A stretch of DNA of 10,352 nucleotides, taken from NCBI GenBank assembly GCA_031254535.1, contig JAIRUG010000046.1:1-10352 (forward strand). The letters are read 5' to 3'. This DNA is from Rickettsia sp. GTDB taxonomy: Bacteria; Pseudomonadota; Alphaproteobacteria; Rickettsiales; Rickettsiaceae. Position numbers and translations under genes: made by a program. Numbering within the stretch: position 1 is the first letter of the stretch; each line of letters opens with the position of its first letter. Of the stretch, positions 1 to 5,783 are shown one piece after another. The notes under the pieces are model-generated. The model did not search any database, had not been told where the DNA came from, and saw only the letters and a program-made list of their open reading frames with translations.

Positions 1-78
1 TGATGTTTCCGCAAAACTTAATCCTTCTTTTTCTTTTATCTTAAATACTTTCTTTCGAAAATCTATTGAATATGTCAT
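1..78 (-). CDS. IS630-family transposase, N-terminal fragment (runs off left edge)
   Basis: Read leftward from an ATG at 78-76, the frame is open for 26 codons to the window edge. It begins MTYSIDFRKKVFKIKEKEG and continues LSFAETS. This is the typical start of the helix-turn-helix domain of IS630/Tc1-type transposases seen in Rickettsiales: a short S-x-D-F-R-K-K-V stretch, then a basic helix and a conserved F-x-E. The DDE catalytic part would lie outside the window. No strong Shine-Dalgarno is seen before the ATG; the stretch from the ATG to the putative element end is only about 40 bases. Whether the gene is intact cannot be judged. Family assignment rests on the N-terminal motif only. Confidence 0.7.
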   Translation of the reverse strand, partial: MTYSIDFRKKVFKIKEKEGLSFAETS

Positions 79-118
79 AATGACATTATTATATCCTATT
101 TATTGGAACTTGGCTATA
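1..118 (-). mobile_element. End of an IS630-type element inserted in an IS110 element
   Basis: Bases 79-118 lie between the IS630-type start codon and the point where IS110 coding similarity stops. On the minus strand this stretch starts TATAGCCAAGTTCCAATAAA, a plausible terminal repeat. IS630 elements insert at TA, and the break falls at a TATA (115-118). The match of a TA-type insertion point with the abrupt end of the IS110 reading frame supports an insertion here. The other end of the element, and hence the paired inverted repeat and target duplication, is outside the window. Confidence 0.55.
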
Positions 119-821
119 TTGGGACAACGCCTACCAATGAGGCTATTTGCTTACGGTTTAATGTACCAAGCTCAGGTAACAAGGCTATAAGCTCATTAGA
201 TACGACTTTACCTATACCAGCAATAGTTTACAAAGTCTCTTTCTTGGCTTATAAGATTTTATCGCTCGCTATTAAGCTATCTATTTCTCTAGTAATAGAG
301 GTAATCTGTTCTTTTAATACTTCGATCATTTTAACATAACTAGACTTGATTAAATTAGTTCTCAGGAACTGTGATTTATTTATTTCTGCAATTAGCATTT
401 GTTTGAGATCATTCCTGCGTCCTACTAGTTCATATAAGTCTAAAGCTTGTTTAGATTGTACTTTAAATAACTCTAATCTTTCTGAGCGTTCAAAACCATA
501 AAGTGCTAGGGCTTTTGCATCAAGACTATCAGTTTTAGCTGTATTATCAAAAGACCGAATAAAGTTTTTGACTTTGCGGGTATTGGCTCTATGCACAGCA
601 ATAGTTTGAGCATAAAGAGTTAGTAATATTTCCATTTCTTATCCATCAGTAGTCTCTAAAACGCATAATGCAGAACTAAGCTCTTTTTTGTAATCCTTGA
701 TAAAATCAACTATTCCATTAGAGTTGTTGTCAAATTCTTTAGTTTCTTTTTTACCATGAATAGCAACAACAAAATTGAATTTTCCTATGTCAAGACTGAT
801 AAAATTATTATATAATAGCAT
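117..821 (-). pseudogene. IS110-family transposase (DEDD recombinase), nonsense-mutated and truncated
   Basis: The minus-strand frame starts at 821 (MLLYNNFISLDIGKFNF). It keeps one register for about 235 codons to position 117, broken only by TAA codons at 639-641, 249-251 and 228-230. The first stop sits in L-E-T-T-D-G-*-E-M, where family members usually have G-G-Y. The other two sit where Gln would fit. RuvC-like DEDD residues are visible: D11 (SLDIGK), E56 (LETT), and D98/D101 (KTDSLDAKAL). The C-terminal helix-hairpin-helix-like part is recognisable as T-I-A-G-I-G-K, then L-N-R-K-Q-I-A-S-L-V-G-V-V-P-I. The frame then ends at an IS630-type end, just before the conserved serine motif (S-x-x-S-G) that supplies the nucleophile. 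The gene is certainly non-functional. Its upstream non-coding part is listed separately. Confidence 0.9.
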
Positions 822-844
822 ATATACCTCGAGATATTTAATGT

Positions 845-1045
845 TTACGATTGTAAGTGGGCGTGCAAAAGCATCCCAGTCAACTATTCAAACGTCTCGG
901 GGATTTGGGCTAGAGTACCAGGAGCCATTCGGTCTTAAAACCAATTGCCACACGGTCGCTCACGCCCGCATAGCAATAGTTATTATTATGGCTATTGCTG
1001 AACAGCCCCTTAAAGTCAATATAAATCATTATTTACATTGACTTC
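845..1045 (-). ncRNA. Non-coding end of the IS110 element, candidate bridge RNA region
   Basis: IS110 elements carry a structured bridge RNA in the non-coding end upstream of the recombinase. The equivalent stretch here is GC-richer than its surroundings and full of inverted repeats. A 7-bp long-range pair joins 859-865 (GGGCGTG) with 961-967 (CACGCCC). An 8-bp hairpin pairs 972-979 (AGCAATAG) with 992-999 (CTATTGCT). Another 8-bp pair joins 1013-1020 (AAGTCAAT) and 1037-1044 (ATTGACTT). A small hairpin, GGTCTTAAAACC, lies at 932-943. No convincing protein is encoded. Limits of the RNA and of the element end are guesses, and the RNA may be as dead as the transposase gene next to it. Confidence 0.35.
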
Positions 1046-1074
1046 AATAGCTATTATATCATACTTATAACTTA

Positions 1075-1117
1075 CAATTGCTTCGTCGCTACTAAAGTAG
1101 CTTCTAGCAATGACGTT
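1075..1117 (-). repeat. Partial Rickettsia palindromic-element-like repeat
   Basis: On the minus strand this 43-base segment matches 5231-5273 at 37 of 43 positions by my hand alignment. The core GCTACTTTAGTAGC is itself a hairpin. It lacks the right-hand half present in the copy near 5200-5360, so it looks like a half-element. The sequence type (CGTCATTGC at the outer end, ACGAAG inside) is common in Rickettsia intergenic repeats. It lies between the IS110 remnant and the 3' end of the EAL gene. Confidence 0.7.
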
Positions 1118-1158
1118 AGTTTGCATGACTAAATACTAATAGGGTTAATTATATCTGA

Positions 1159-2373
1159 TTATTTTATTCTATTAACCGATGCAGGTGAAAAGAAATCGCC
1201 TTGCATAGCATCAATTTTTAGATTGATTAAGAACTTGGCAATTTTACCATTCTCAACAAATTCTGCTACAGTTTGAATACCCAAATTTTCAGAGATTTTA
1301 ATTAATCTTTTAATAAAGTCTTGACTTTGTAGATTGCTAGTAACGTTACGTACGTAACTACCATCAATTTTAACAATATCTATTGGCAGATTTTGTAATT
1401 GTTTAAATGAAGTAAACCCAGAGCCAAAATCATCTAAAGCAAATTTACAACCGTATTTTCTTAATCTGTGCATAAAATACTTTATTTGTTTATAATGCTG
1501 ATTAAGGGTAGTTTCAGTAATTTCGATAATTAATCTTCCTGAAACATCATATGTTTGTAATAATTTTTCTGCTATTACTAGCAGAGGAGCATCTAATGTA
1601 CCAATATTTGAGATATTAACTGCAAGTGTTAAGTCTGGGTTAGCGTTTAATTCTTTGATTGCCATTTCTAGCACTACTTGATCTACTATAAAAATTAAAC
1701 CTTTCTTTTCAGCCTTTGGGATTATTGCTCCTACAGAACACAGATGGTTATTTGTATCAGGAACCCTCAGTAAACATTCATAATAATGAGCTTTCATTGT
1801 TTTACGGTCAACAACTGGTTGATAAGCAAAAACCATTGTTTTGTTTGAGAGAGCTTTTCTTAAGAGATTAAGCTGTTTATTGGACTTTTTAAGGTACTCA
1901 ATATTATAATATTTAGCATCATACTCACGATAATAATTTTGGTCACCTTGATAAGAAATTAGCCAGTTCAATAAATTATAAATTTCTTCGGCTTTATTAC
2001 TAAATTTAGGAAATTCTATACTAGCAATACTGCAATTCATATAAACTGTAGGTAGTAGATCGTCAACATAAAGTTGGGATAATAAATGTATTTTTAGTGC
2101 AATTTCCTTGACTATATTTGAGTCTAATATGGGTAAAACTAATAATATTAGATCATGTTCAATGTGTTTATAAATCGATGTGACAGAATCGGCGATTAAT
2201 TCAGTACAAACTTCAAAAATAATTTTATTAAGTTTGTCAATTATGTGAATATCTCCACCCATCATAGCATTCAATTCGTTATAATTTAGTAACTTAAAAG
2301 AAATACAATATCCACCCTCTACTTTATCAAGCTCAAATTGTAAATTTTTAAATTTCGTATCTAATTTTATCAT
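1159..2373 (-). CDS. EAL-domain c-di-GMP phosphodiesterase with degenerate GGDEF-like region
   Basis: This 404-residue protein has no predicted signal peptide or membrane segment. Residues about 20-150 resemble a GGDEF fold, but the active-site loop reads I-E-H-D-L (71-75), so cyclase activity is unlikely. Residues about 165-400 form an EAL domain that hydrolyses cyclic di-GMP to pGpG. The motif is E199-C-L, a usual E-x-L variant. The other expected residues are present: N253 (NIS), E284/E287 (EITE), D314-D315 (LDDFGSG), K335 (VKIDG), E371 (AEFVE) and Q391-G392. The catalytic set therefore looks complete. There is no strong Shine-Dalgarno before the ATG, and no other start fits better. It is transcribed divergently from bolA, with 77 bp between the two starts. 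Intracellular bacteria with few c-di-GMP proteins use such enzymes to tune host interaction, but the role here is inference. Confidence 0.92.
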   Translation of the reverse strand: MIKLDTKFKNLQFELDKVEGGYCISFKLLNYNELNAMMGGDIHIIDKLNKIIFEVCTELIADSVTSIYKHIEHDLILLVLPILDSNIVKEIALKIHLLSQLYVDDLLPTVYMNCSIASIEFPKFSNKAEEIYNLLNWLISYQGDQNYYREYDAKYYNIEYLKKSNKQLNLLRKALSNKTMVFAYQPVVDRKTMKAHYYECLLRVPDTNNHLCSVGAIIPKAEKKGLIFIVDQVVLEMAIKELNANPDLTLAVNISNIGTLDAPLLVIAEKLLQTYDVSGRLIIEITETTLNQHYKQIKYFMHRLRKYGCKFALDDFGSGFTSFKQLQNLPIDIVKIDGSYVRNVTSNLQSQDFIKRLIKISENLGIQTVAEFVENGKIAKFLINLKIDAMQGDFFSPASVNRIK

Positions 2374-2450
2374 AACTAAACTAATATAAATTTACTAAAT
2401 ACTAAAATCCTAGTAGAATGATACAAGTAAAAGTTTTATATTATAAAATT

Positions 2451-2705
2451 ATGAGCAAAATAAATAGAATAAAAAGTAAATTAGATGTGTTAAAACCACA
2501 TTATTGCAAAATAATTGACGAAAGTTCCAAACATGCCAGCCATACTGGTGGCACTACTGAGAGCCATTTTAGAATTAAAATTTTTACCACAGCTTTTATA
2601 GGAAAAAGTTTGCTAGAACAACATAAAATGATTAACAATCTTTTAGCAGATGAGCTAGCTAGTGGACTACACGCATTATCAATTGATACGAGACAACCTA
2701 ACTAG
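2451..2705 (+). CDS. bolA: BolA family protein
   Basis: This is an 84-residue BolA protein with the family's small class II KH-like fold. The loop H28-x-x-H31-x-G-G followed by E-S-H-F (37-40) and the C-terminal H-A-L-S-I with invariant H74 are diagnostic. BolA proteins pair with monothiol glutaredoxins around a shared [2Fe-2S] cluster and act in Fe-S cluster handling; some also bind DNA. No glutaredoxin gene is seen nearby. The frame is open from an ATG at 2418 that would add 11 residues. I prefer 2451 (MSKINRI) because it gives the usual family N-terminus; neither start has a good Shine-Dalgarno. The gene is divergent from the EAL gene, so promoters for both must lie in the short gap or inside coding sequence. 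Confidence 0.92.
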   Translation: MSKINRIKSKLDVLKPHYCKIIDESSKHASHTGGTTESHFRIKIFTTAFIGKSLLEQHKMINNLLADELASGLHALSIDTRQPN

Positions 2706-2776
2706 CTTATTAATTCACAACAAGTTAGTTGATGGTAGAAACGGGGTTGGAAGAATATTAGAAACCATTATAACCT

Positions 2777-2784
2777 AAAGGAGG
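2777..2784 (+). promoter_or_regulatory. Strong Shine-Dalgarno (AAAGGAGG)
   Basis: AAAGGAGG lies four bases before the ATG at 2789-2791. It is the best ribosome binding site in the window and fixes the start of the frameshifted gene that follows, showing that this gene once was, or still is, actively translated. Confidence 0.75.
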
Positions 2785-2788
2785 AATT

Positions 2789-3270
2789 ATGAGATTTAGA
2801 GATAAGTTACTAGAAGAAGCTAAGTCTATAAAAGAAGGTCTTGCTAAAGACATTAAAGACTTGCGTAGAGGAATCCATGATGCAATAAGCAACCAAGTAA
2901 TTTCGAAGAAGTTAAAAGAGTTGATGCGGATCTGCTTGATGAGGTAGAAAAAGTAGGGAAAGATTTAAAACGTGATGTAAAGGATATATTTGTTCCTGTA
3001 ATTAAGGCAGTGAAAGAAGGGTTAAAGGAAGCAAAAGACGCTACTGGAGCAAGAGAGCTTTTTGAAAAATTGCATGATAAGGTTCCACTCAATGAAAATG
3101 TATCGTTTACAAGAGATTTGAAAAATTTCTTAAAAAGTATGGGTGCAATGTTCACCTCTATTGTTAAAGATGATAAAACGCAAGAGAAAGCGTGGGATAA
3201 TCTCAAAAAAGCTACAAGCAAGCTTAAGGGAACGATACAAAAAACATTATCGGCAAAAAAACTGGTATAG
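2789..3270 (+). pseudogene. Lysine-rich helical protein of unknown function, frameshifted
   Basis: From ATG 2789, after a strong Shine-Dalgarno, the frame reads MRFRDKLLEEAKSIKEG, then LAKDIKDLRRGIHDAIS. It soon drifts and stops at TAG 2944-2946. From about 2881 the next frame is open instead, reading S-N-F-E-E-V-K-R-V-D-A-D-L-L-D-E-V and running on to the stop at 3270. A one-base loss (or two-base gain) between about 2881 and 2905 joins them into a protein of roughly 160 residues, nearly all charged amphipathic helix with heptad-like spacing. No signal peptide, membrane segment or known motif is visible. A separate product starting at GTG 3010 is possible, but it lacks a good Shine-Dalgarno. 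I do not recognise the family. A sequencing error or programmed frameshift cannot be excluded. Confidence 0.6.
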
Positions 3271-3282
3271 GTAGATAGCTAT

Positions 3283-3407
3283 ATACTCAAATGATTTGAA
3301 GAATTAGATTTGAAAATGAGGAGCAAGCACACGCAGTGTACATGAGGTACGTGAGTATGCTAGTCCCTGATATTTTCAAAAAACAATTCTTCAAATCAGA
3401 AGAGTAT
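3283..3407. repeat. 125-bp palindromic element between two unassigned genes
   Basis: Nested inverted repeats span the segment. ATACT (3283-3287) pairs with AGTAT (3403-3407). GATTTGAAGAATT (3293-3305) pairs perfectly with AATTCTTCAAATC (3385-3397). TTTGAAAAT (3309-3317) pairs with ATTTTCAAA (3372-3380). The centre carries GTACATGAGGTACGTGAG, which resembles the centre of the element at 9601-9735 (GTACATAACGTACGTGAG). It sits 13 bp after the stop of the frameshifted gene. As RNA it would form a long stem that could stop or stabilise transcripts. It is probably a Rickettsia palindromic-type mobile repeat. Confidence 0.8.
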
Positions 3408-3448
3408 AAATACTAAGCGGGTTAGTTATATTTAGAGTGTGGTATATT

Positions 3449-5152
3449 ATGACATATGATGAAAAAGAATCTACGTCGTTTGAGAACCTTAAAAGTTCTG
3501 AGACAAATAGTGCTACAATTGAGGAACCTACAATTGAAGATCTTAGTGCTCAAGAGAAGCCAGATGAATTAAAAGTGTCACCTTTAGATGAAAAGCTAAG
3601 TAATTCTTTAGATAATCAAACAATTCAACCAAGGGAAAGAAAAGCAAGAATTGTAAAAAGTCTTGACGATATGCAGCTTGAACGTACAAATAAGTTAGCA
3701 ACTACTTCTTCTGCAGAACCAGTAAGAAGTAAGGATGATTTGTCGATAATTGAGCAAGAAAAAAGTGAAAGATTAAAATCGGTTAAAACAAATGAGATTA
3801 GAATTTCAAATGAATTCCTAAAATCTTTAGAACAAGAAAATAAAGAAATAAAGACAGAATCAAAAATAAAAAGAGCTTTTTCTTACATAGTTAATAAAGC
3901 TAAATCTGCTTGGAATTGGACACAAAATACCAAAGCTTTCAAGGCTATAACTTGGCTGTTAAATACGAAATTAGCCAAAATTGCACTTGGTAGTGCTGTA
4001 AGCAGGACTATTACGGCTACACTTGCAATAGTAGTATTAGCTGGGATATCACCCCCTACAGCCTTAGCCATGGCTGCAATAACATTAGTTGGGGTAGCTG
4101 GCGGAATGTTAGCTGAGACTATTAAAACAAGAAATCTTCGTAAACTTGCCCAAGAAAATGATCTATTAATGCAAAATCGAGGAGATATAAGCAAACAACA
4201 ATATTTATTAACACTGGATCCAAAATTAGCTCAATTGTTGGAAAAGAAATTATATATCCCCACATCTGTCCCAGGTGAAGAAAATAAACGTTATCATTAC
4301 GTATCTTCCAAAGCAGAACTGGCATTTAGTACAAGCAAATTCTTTATGGAGAATATTCAGGATGCAGCTAGTTTAGTGTCTAATATAGTTGCGGCTAGCA
4401 GTGGTAATCCTGTTAAGATTGCTACAGCAGTTAAATCTGGTACAGCTTCAGCGATTTCTCTGATTAGCTCAGGTTTGACTGAAAAACAATCAGCTGATCT
4501 TGTTACAGCATTTAAAATTAATATTAATGGTGAACTCCGTAAGAGTGATGTTGCCAATTATCAGAATTTACAAGAGCTGCGTGAGATCACCCAAAAACAA
4601 CATATTCAAACTGCTGCTTTGAGTGAGTTGATACGAGATAAAGATTATTTCAGGTTAACTGATGAACAAAAACAAAATAAATTTGATATATATCAAGAAG
4701 CTTTAACTGAAATAAGTCACGACAAAGATTATAGAAAATTAACCGATGAGCAAAAACGAGATATACTTCATGTAGCAGTAAATAAGCTTGAAGATAAATC
4801 TAATGAAAAGCCTAGTGAAAAATCTAATGAACAAGAAACTGAAACTAAAGAAAAGAAAAAAAGTAGTAATATACTGGTATCAGCGGCAAAAGGCACGCTA
4901 AGCTTTTTAAAAGATTTGGGTAGAACACATGATCCTTTTTATGAACAACCTAAGGTCAAAAGTGATAGCTCATTAACCAAAGCTATGGGAGCTGCCAAGA
5001 AATCTGCTGAGGAAATCTTAACACCTGCGGTTATAGAACAATTACGAAAAAGTAAATCTGTGCCAGATTTATCGCAAAAAGAGAGTAACCTTATCCACCA
5101 GAAGAAATTATTGCAGAAAAGTAATTCTTTAGATCGACATCTTGAGCGATAA
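3449..5152 (+). CDS. Protein of unknown function with central hydrophobic segment
   Basis: This is a 567-residue protein from ATG 3449. A GTG at 3437 would add four residues, and no strong Shine-Dalgarno precedes either start. Residues 1-140 are acidic/basic, Ser- and Glu-rich and probably disordered. A basic aromatic stretch (about 145-170) leads to one hydrophobic block at about 187-219 containing S-P-P-T, long enough for one membrane span or a re-entrant hairpin. A mixed helical region follows. A 14-residue motif occurs twice 28 residues apart (about 396-409 and 424-437), each with D-K-D-Y then L-T-D-E-Q-K. The C-terminal 120 residues are again charged, rich in Lys, Ser and Glu. There is no N-terminal signal peptide. 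I do not recognise the family. It could be a membrane-associated or secreted host-interacting protein, but nothing in the sequence proves that. Confidence 0.8.
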   Translation: MTYDEKESTSFENLKSSETNSATIEEPTIEDLSAQEKPDELKVSPLDEKLSNSLDNQTIQPRERKARIVKSLDDMQLERTNKLATTSSAEPVRSKDDLSIIEQEKSERLKSVKTNEIRISNEFLKSLEQENKEIKTESKIKRAFSYIVNKAKSAWNWTQNTKAFKAITWLLNTKLAKIALGSAVSRTITATLAIVVLAGISPPTALAMAAITLVGVAGGMLAETIKTRNLRKLAQENDLLMQNRGDISKQQYLLTLDPKLAQLLEKKLYIPTSVPGEENKRYHYVSSKAELAFSTSKFFMENIQDAASLVSNIVAASSGNPVKIATAVKSGTASAISLISSGLTEKQSADLVTAFKININGELRKSDVANYQNLQELREITQKQHIQTAALSELIRDKDYFRLTDEQKQNKFDIYQEALTEISHDKDYRKLTDEQKRDILHVAVNKLEDKSNEKPSEKSNEQETETKEKKKSSNILVSAAKGTLSFLKDLGRTHDPFYEQPKVKSDSSLTKAMGAAKKSAEEILTPAVIEQLRKSKSVPDLSQKESNLIHQKKLLQKSNSLDRHLER

Positions 5153-5198
5153 GTTGCAGTTTCTATGAATTAAAAATTTTAGGAGAAAATTGAAAAAC

Positions 5199-5362
5199 TG
5201 TGAACGGTCACACAAACTATGTAAAGTCTCAACGTCATTGCGAGGAGCTACTTTAGTAGCAACGAAGTAATCCATTTTTAATCACTTCATGGATTGTCAC
5301 GCTCACGTATGTTCGCTCGCAATGACGTCTTGTACTTTAACTTTTTTTCGTGAACGCTCACG
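5199..5362. repeat. Large nested palindromic element
   Basis: The core is a 13-bp perfect inverted repeat, ACGTCATTGCGAG (5232-5244) with CTCGCAATGACGT (5316-5328). Inside it AATCCAT (5269-5275) pairs with ATGGATT (5289-5295). Outside it TAAAGT (5222-5227) pairs with ACTTTA (5334-5339). The flanks hold two small near-identical palindromes, TGTGAACGGTCACA (5199-5212) and CGTGAACGCTCACG (5349-5362), placed almost symmetrically. The left arm is shared with 1075-1117. This organisation fits a Rickettsia palindromic-type repeat, perhaps composite. It lies after the stop of the unassigned 567-residue protein gene and could also act as a transcript end structure. Confidence 0.8.
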
Positions 5363-5446
5363 TAACTCGAGCTTTATTTCTATTCATGCAACAATGCCAT
5401 TAAGAATGATGGATGATTATAAAATTCAGGACAATTTAAAAGCCTA

Positions 5447-5474
5447 TTGTATTTAACTATAAATTTATTATAAT
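5447..5474 (+). promoter_or_regulatory. Candidate sigma-70 promoter
   Basis: TTGTAT (5447-5452) and TATAAT (5469-5474) are separated by 16 bases. The -10 box is a perfect consensus, while the -35 matches at four positions of six. In such AT-rich DNA a chance match is quite possible. It would start a transcript near 5481, giving mnmA a leader of about 300 bases that includes the hairpins at 5537-5574 and 5643-5686. Confidence 0.4.
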
Positions 5475-5536
5475 GTAATCTCAATTCGGGATAAGAATAA
5501 GCCTTTTAAAGAATGGGTAATAGTAATGTACTGAGT

Positions 5537-5574
5537 TAGGCTCTTATATCTTTAAATTATGATATAAGAACCTA
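5537..5574. other. Hairpin in the mnmA upstream region
   Basis: TAGG (5537-5540) plus TCTTATATC (5542-5550) pair with GATATAAGA (5561-5569) plus CCTA (5571-5574), with one C-A mismatch and a 10-base loop. No run of T follows on either strand, so it is not a standard intrinsic terminator. Its role is unknown; it might be part of a leader or a small RNA. Confidence 0.5.
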
Positions 5575-5642
5575 GGAAATGAAAAAAAATAAGCAGTACC
5601 GCAAAAATAATGAACACAGCTATTAGTGGATCATAAAAATCT

Positions 5643-5686
5643 GTTATATTCATAGATATAACCGAATTTGGAATAACTTGTTATAT
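5643..5686 (+). promoter_or_regulatory. Mutually exclusive short stems upstream of mnmA
   Basis: GTTATAT (5643-5649), ATATAAC (5656-5662) and GTTATAT (5680-5686) allow the middle segment to pair with either neighbour. CGAATTT follows the second and third copies (5663-5669 and 5687-5693). Such an arrangement can act as a switch in a leader RNA, but the stems are short and AT-rich and the reading is speculative. Confidence 0.25.
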
Positions 5687-5783
5687 CGAATTTAGGTTAA
5701 TATATTGTTTCGTTTATCTAGGAGGCTACCTGCAATAACTAAAGTAATTCTATATTTACCATAACATAATTTACCATAATGCA

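Larger units (their letters stand above)
5153..5783. other. Long intergenic region with palindromes and leader-like structures
   Basis: This 631-base stretch has no convincing gene on either strand. It holds a nested palindrome at 5199-5362, a candidate promoter at 5447-5474, a hairpin at 5537-5574, overlapping stems at 5643-5686, a Shine-Dalgarno-like AGGAGG at 5720-5725 with no start codon after it, and an 11-bp direct repeat ATTTACCATAA at 5754-5764 and 5769-5779 just before mnmA. A short open stretch ending near 5456 looks like chance. Confidence 0.7.

Noticed and set aside
103..339. Plus-strand open frame of 78 codons
   Set aside because: It is antisense to the IS110 transposase remnant, has no ribosome binding site and no recognisable protein character.
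775..1041. Plus-strand open frame of 88 codons
   Set aside because: It overlaps the IS110 start and the structured non-coding end; its composition does not resemble a protein and the minus-strand features explain the region better.
1136..1147. A 12-base match (CTAATAGGGTTA) to the reverse strand at 9570-9581
   Set aside because: Flanks do not extend the match, and 12-base matches are expected by chance in AT-rich DNA of this size.
2747..2774. Promoter-like TTGGAA, 16 bases, TATAAC
   Set aside because: Transcription would begin at about 2781, removing part of the strong Shine-Dalgarno at 2777-2784, so it cannot serve the gene at 2789.
2853..3221. Minus-strand open frame of 122 codons
   Set aside because: It is antisense to the frameshifted helical gene, which has a strong ribosome binding site; the minus frame has none.
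5231..5329. Possible CRISPR-like repeat because of its similarity to 1075-1117
   Set aside because: Only two distant copies, no regular spacers and no cas genes; the palindromic structure fits a dispersed repeat.
5370..5456. Short open stretch containing M-P-L-R-M-M-D-D-Y-K-I-Q
   Set aside because: No start signal or known family, and its upstream part runs into the palindromic repeat; probably chance.
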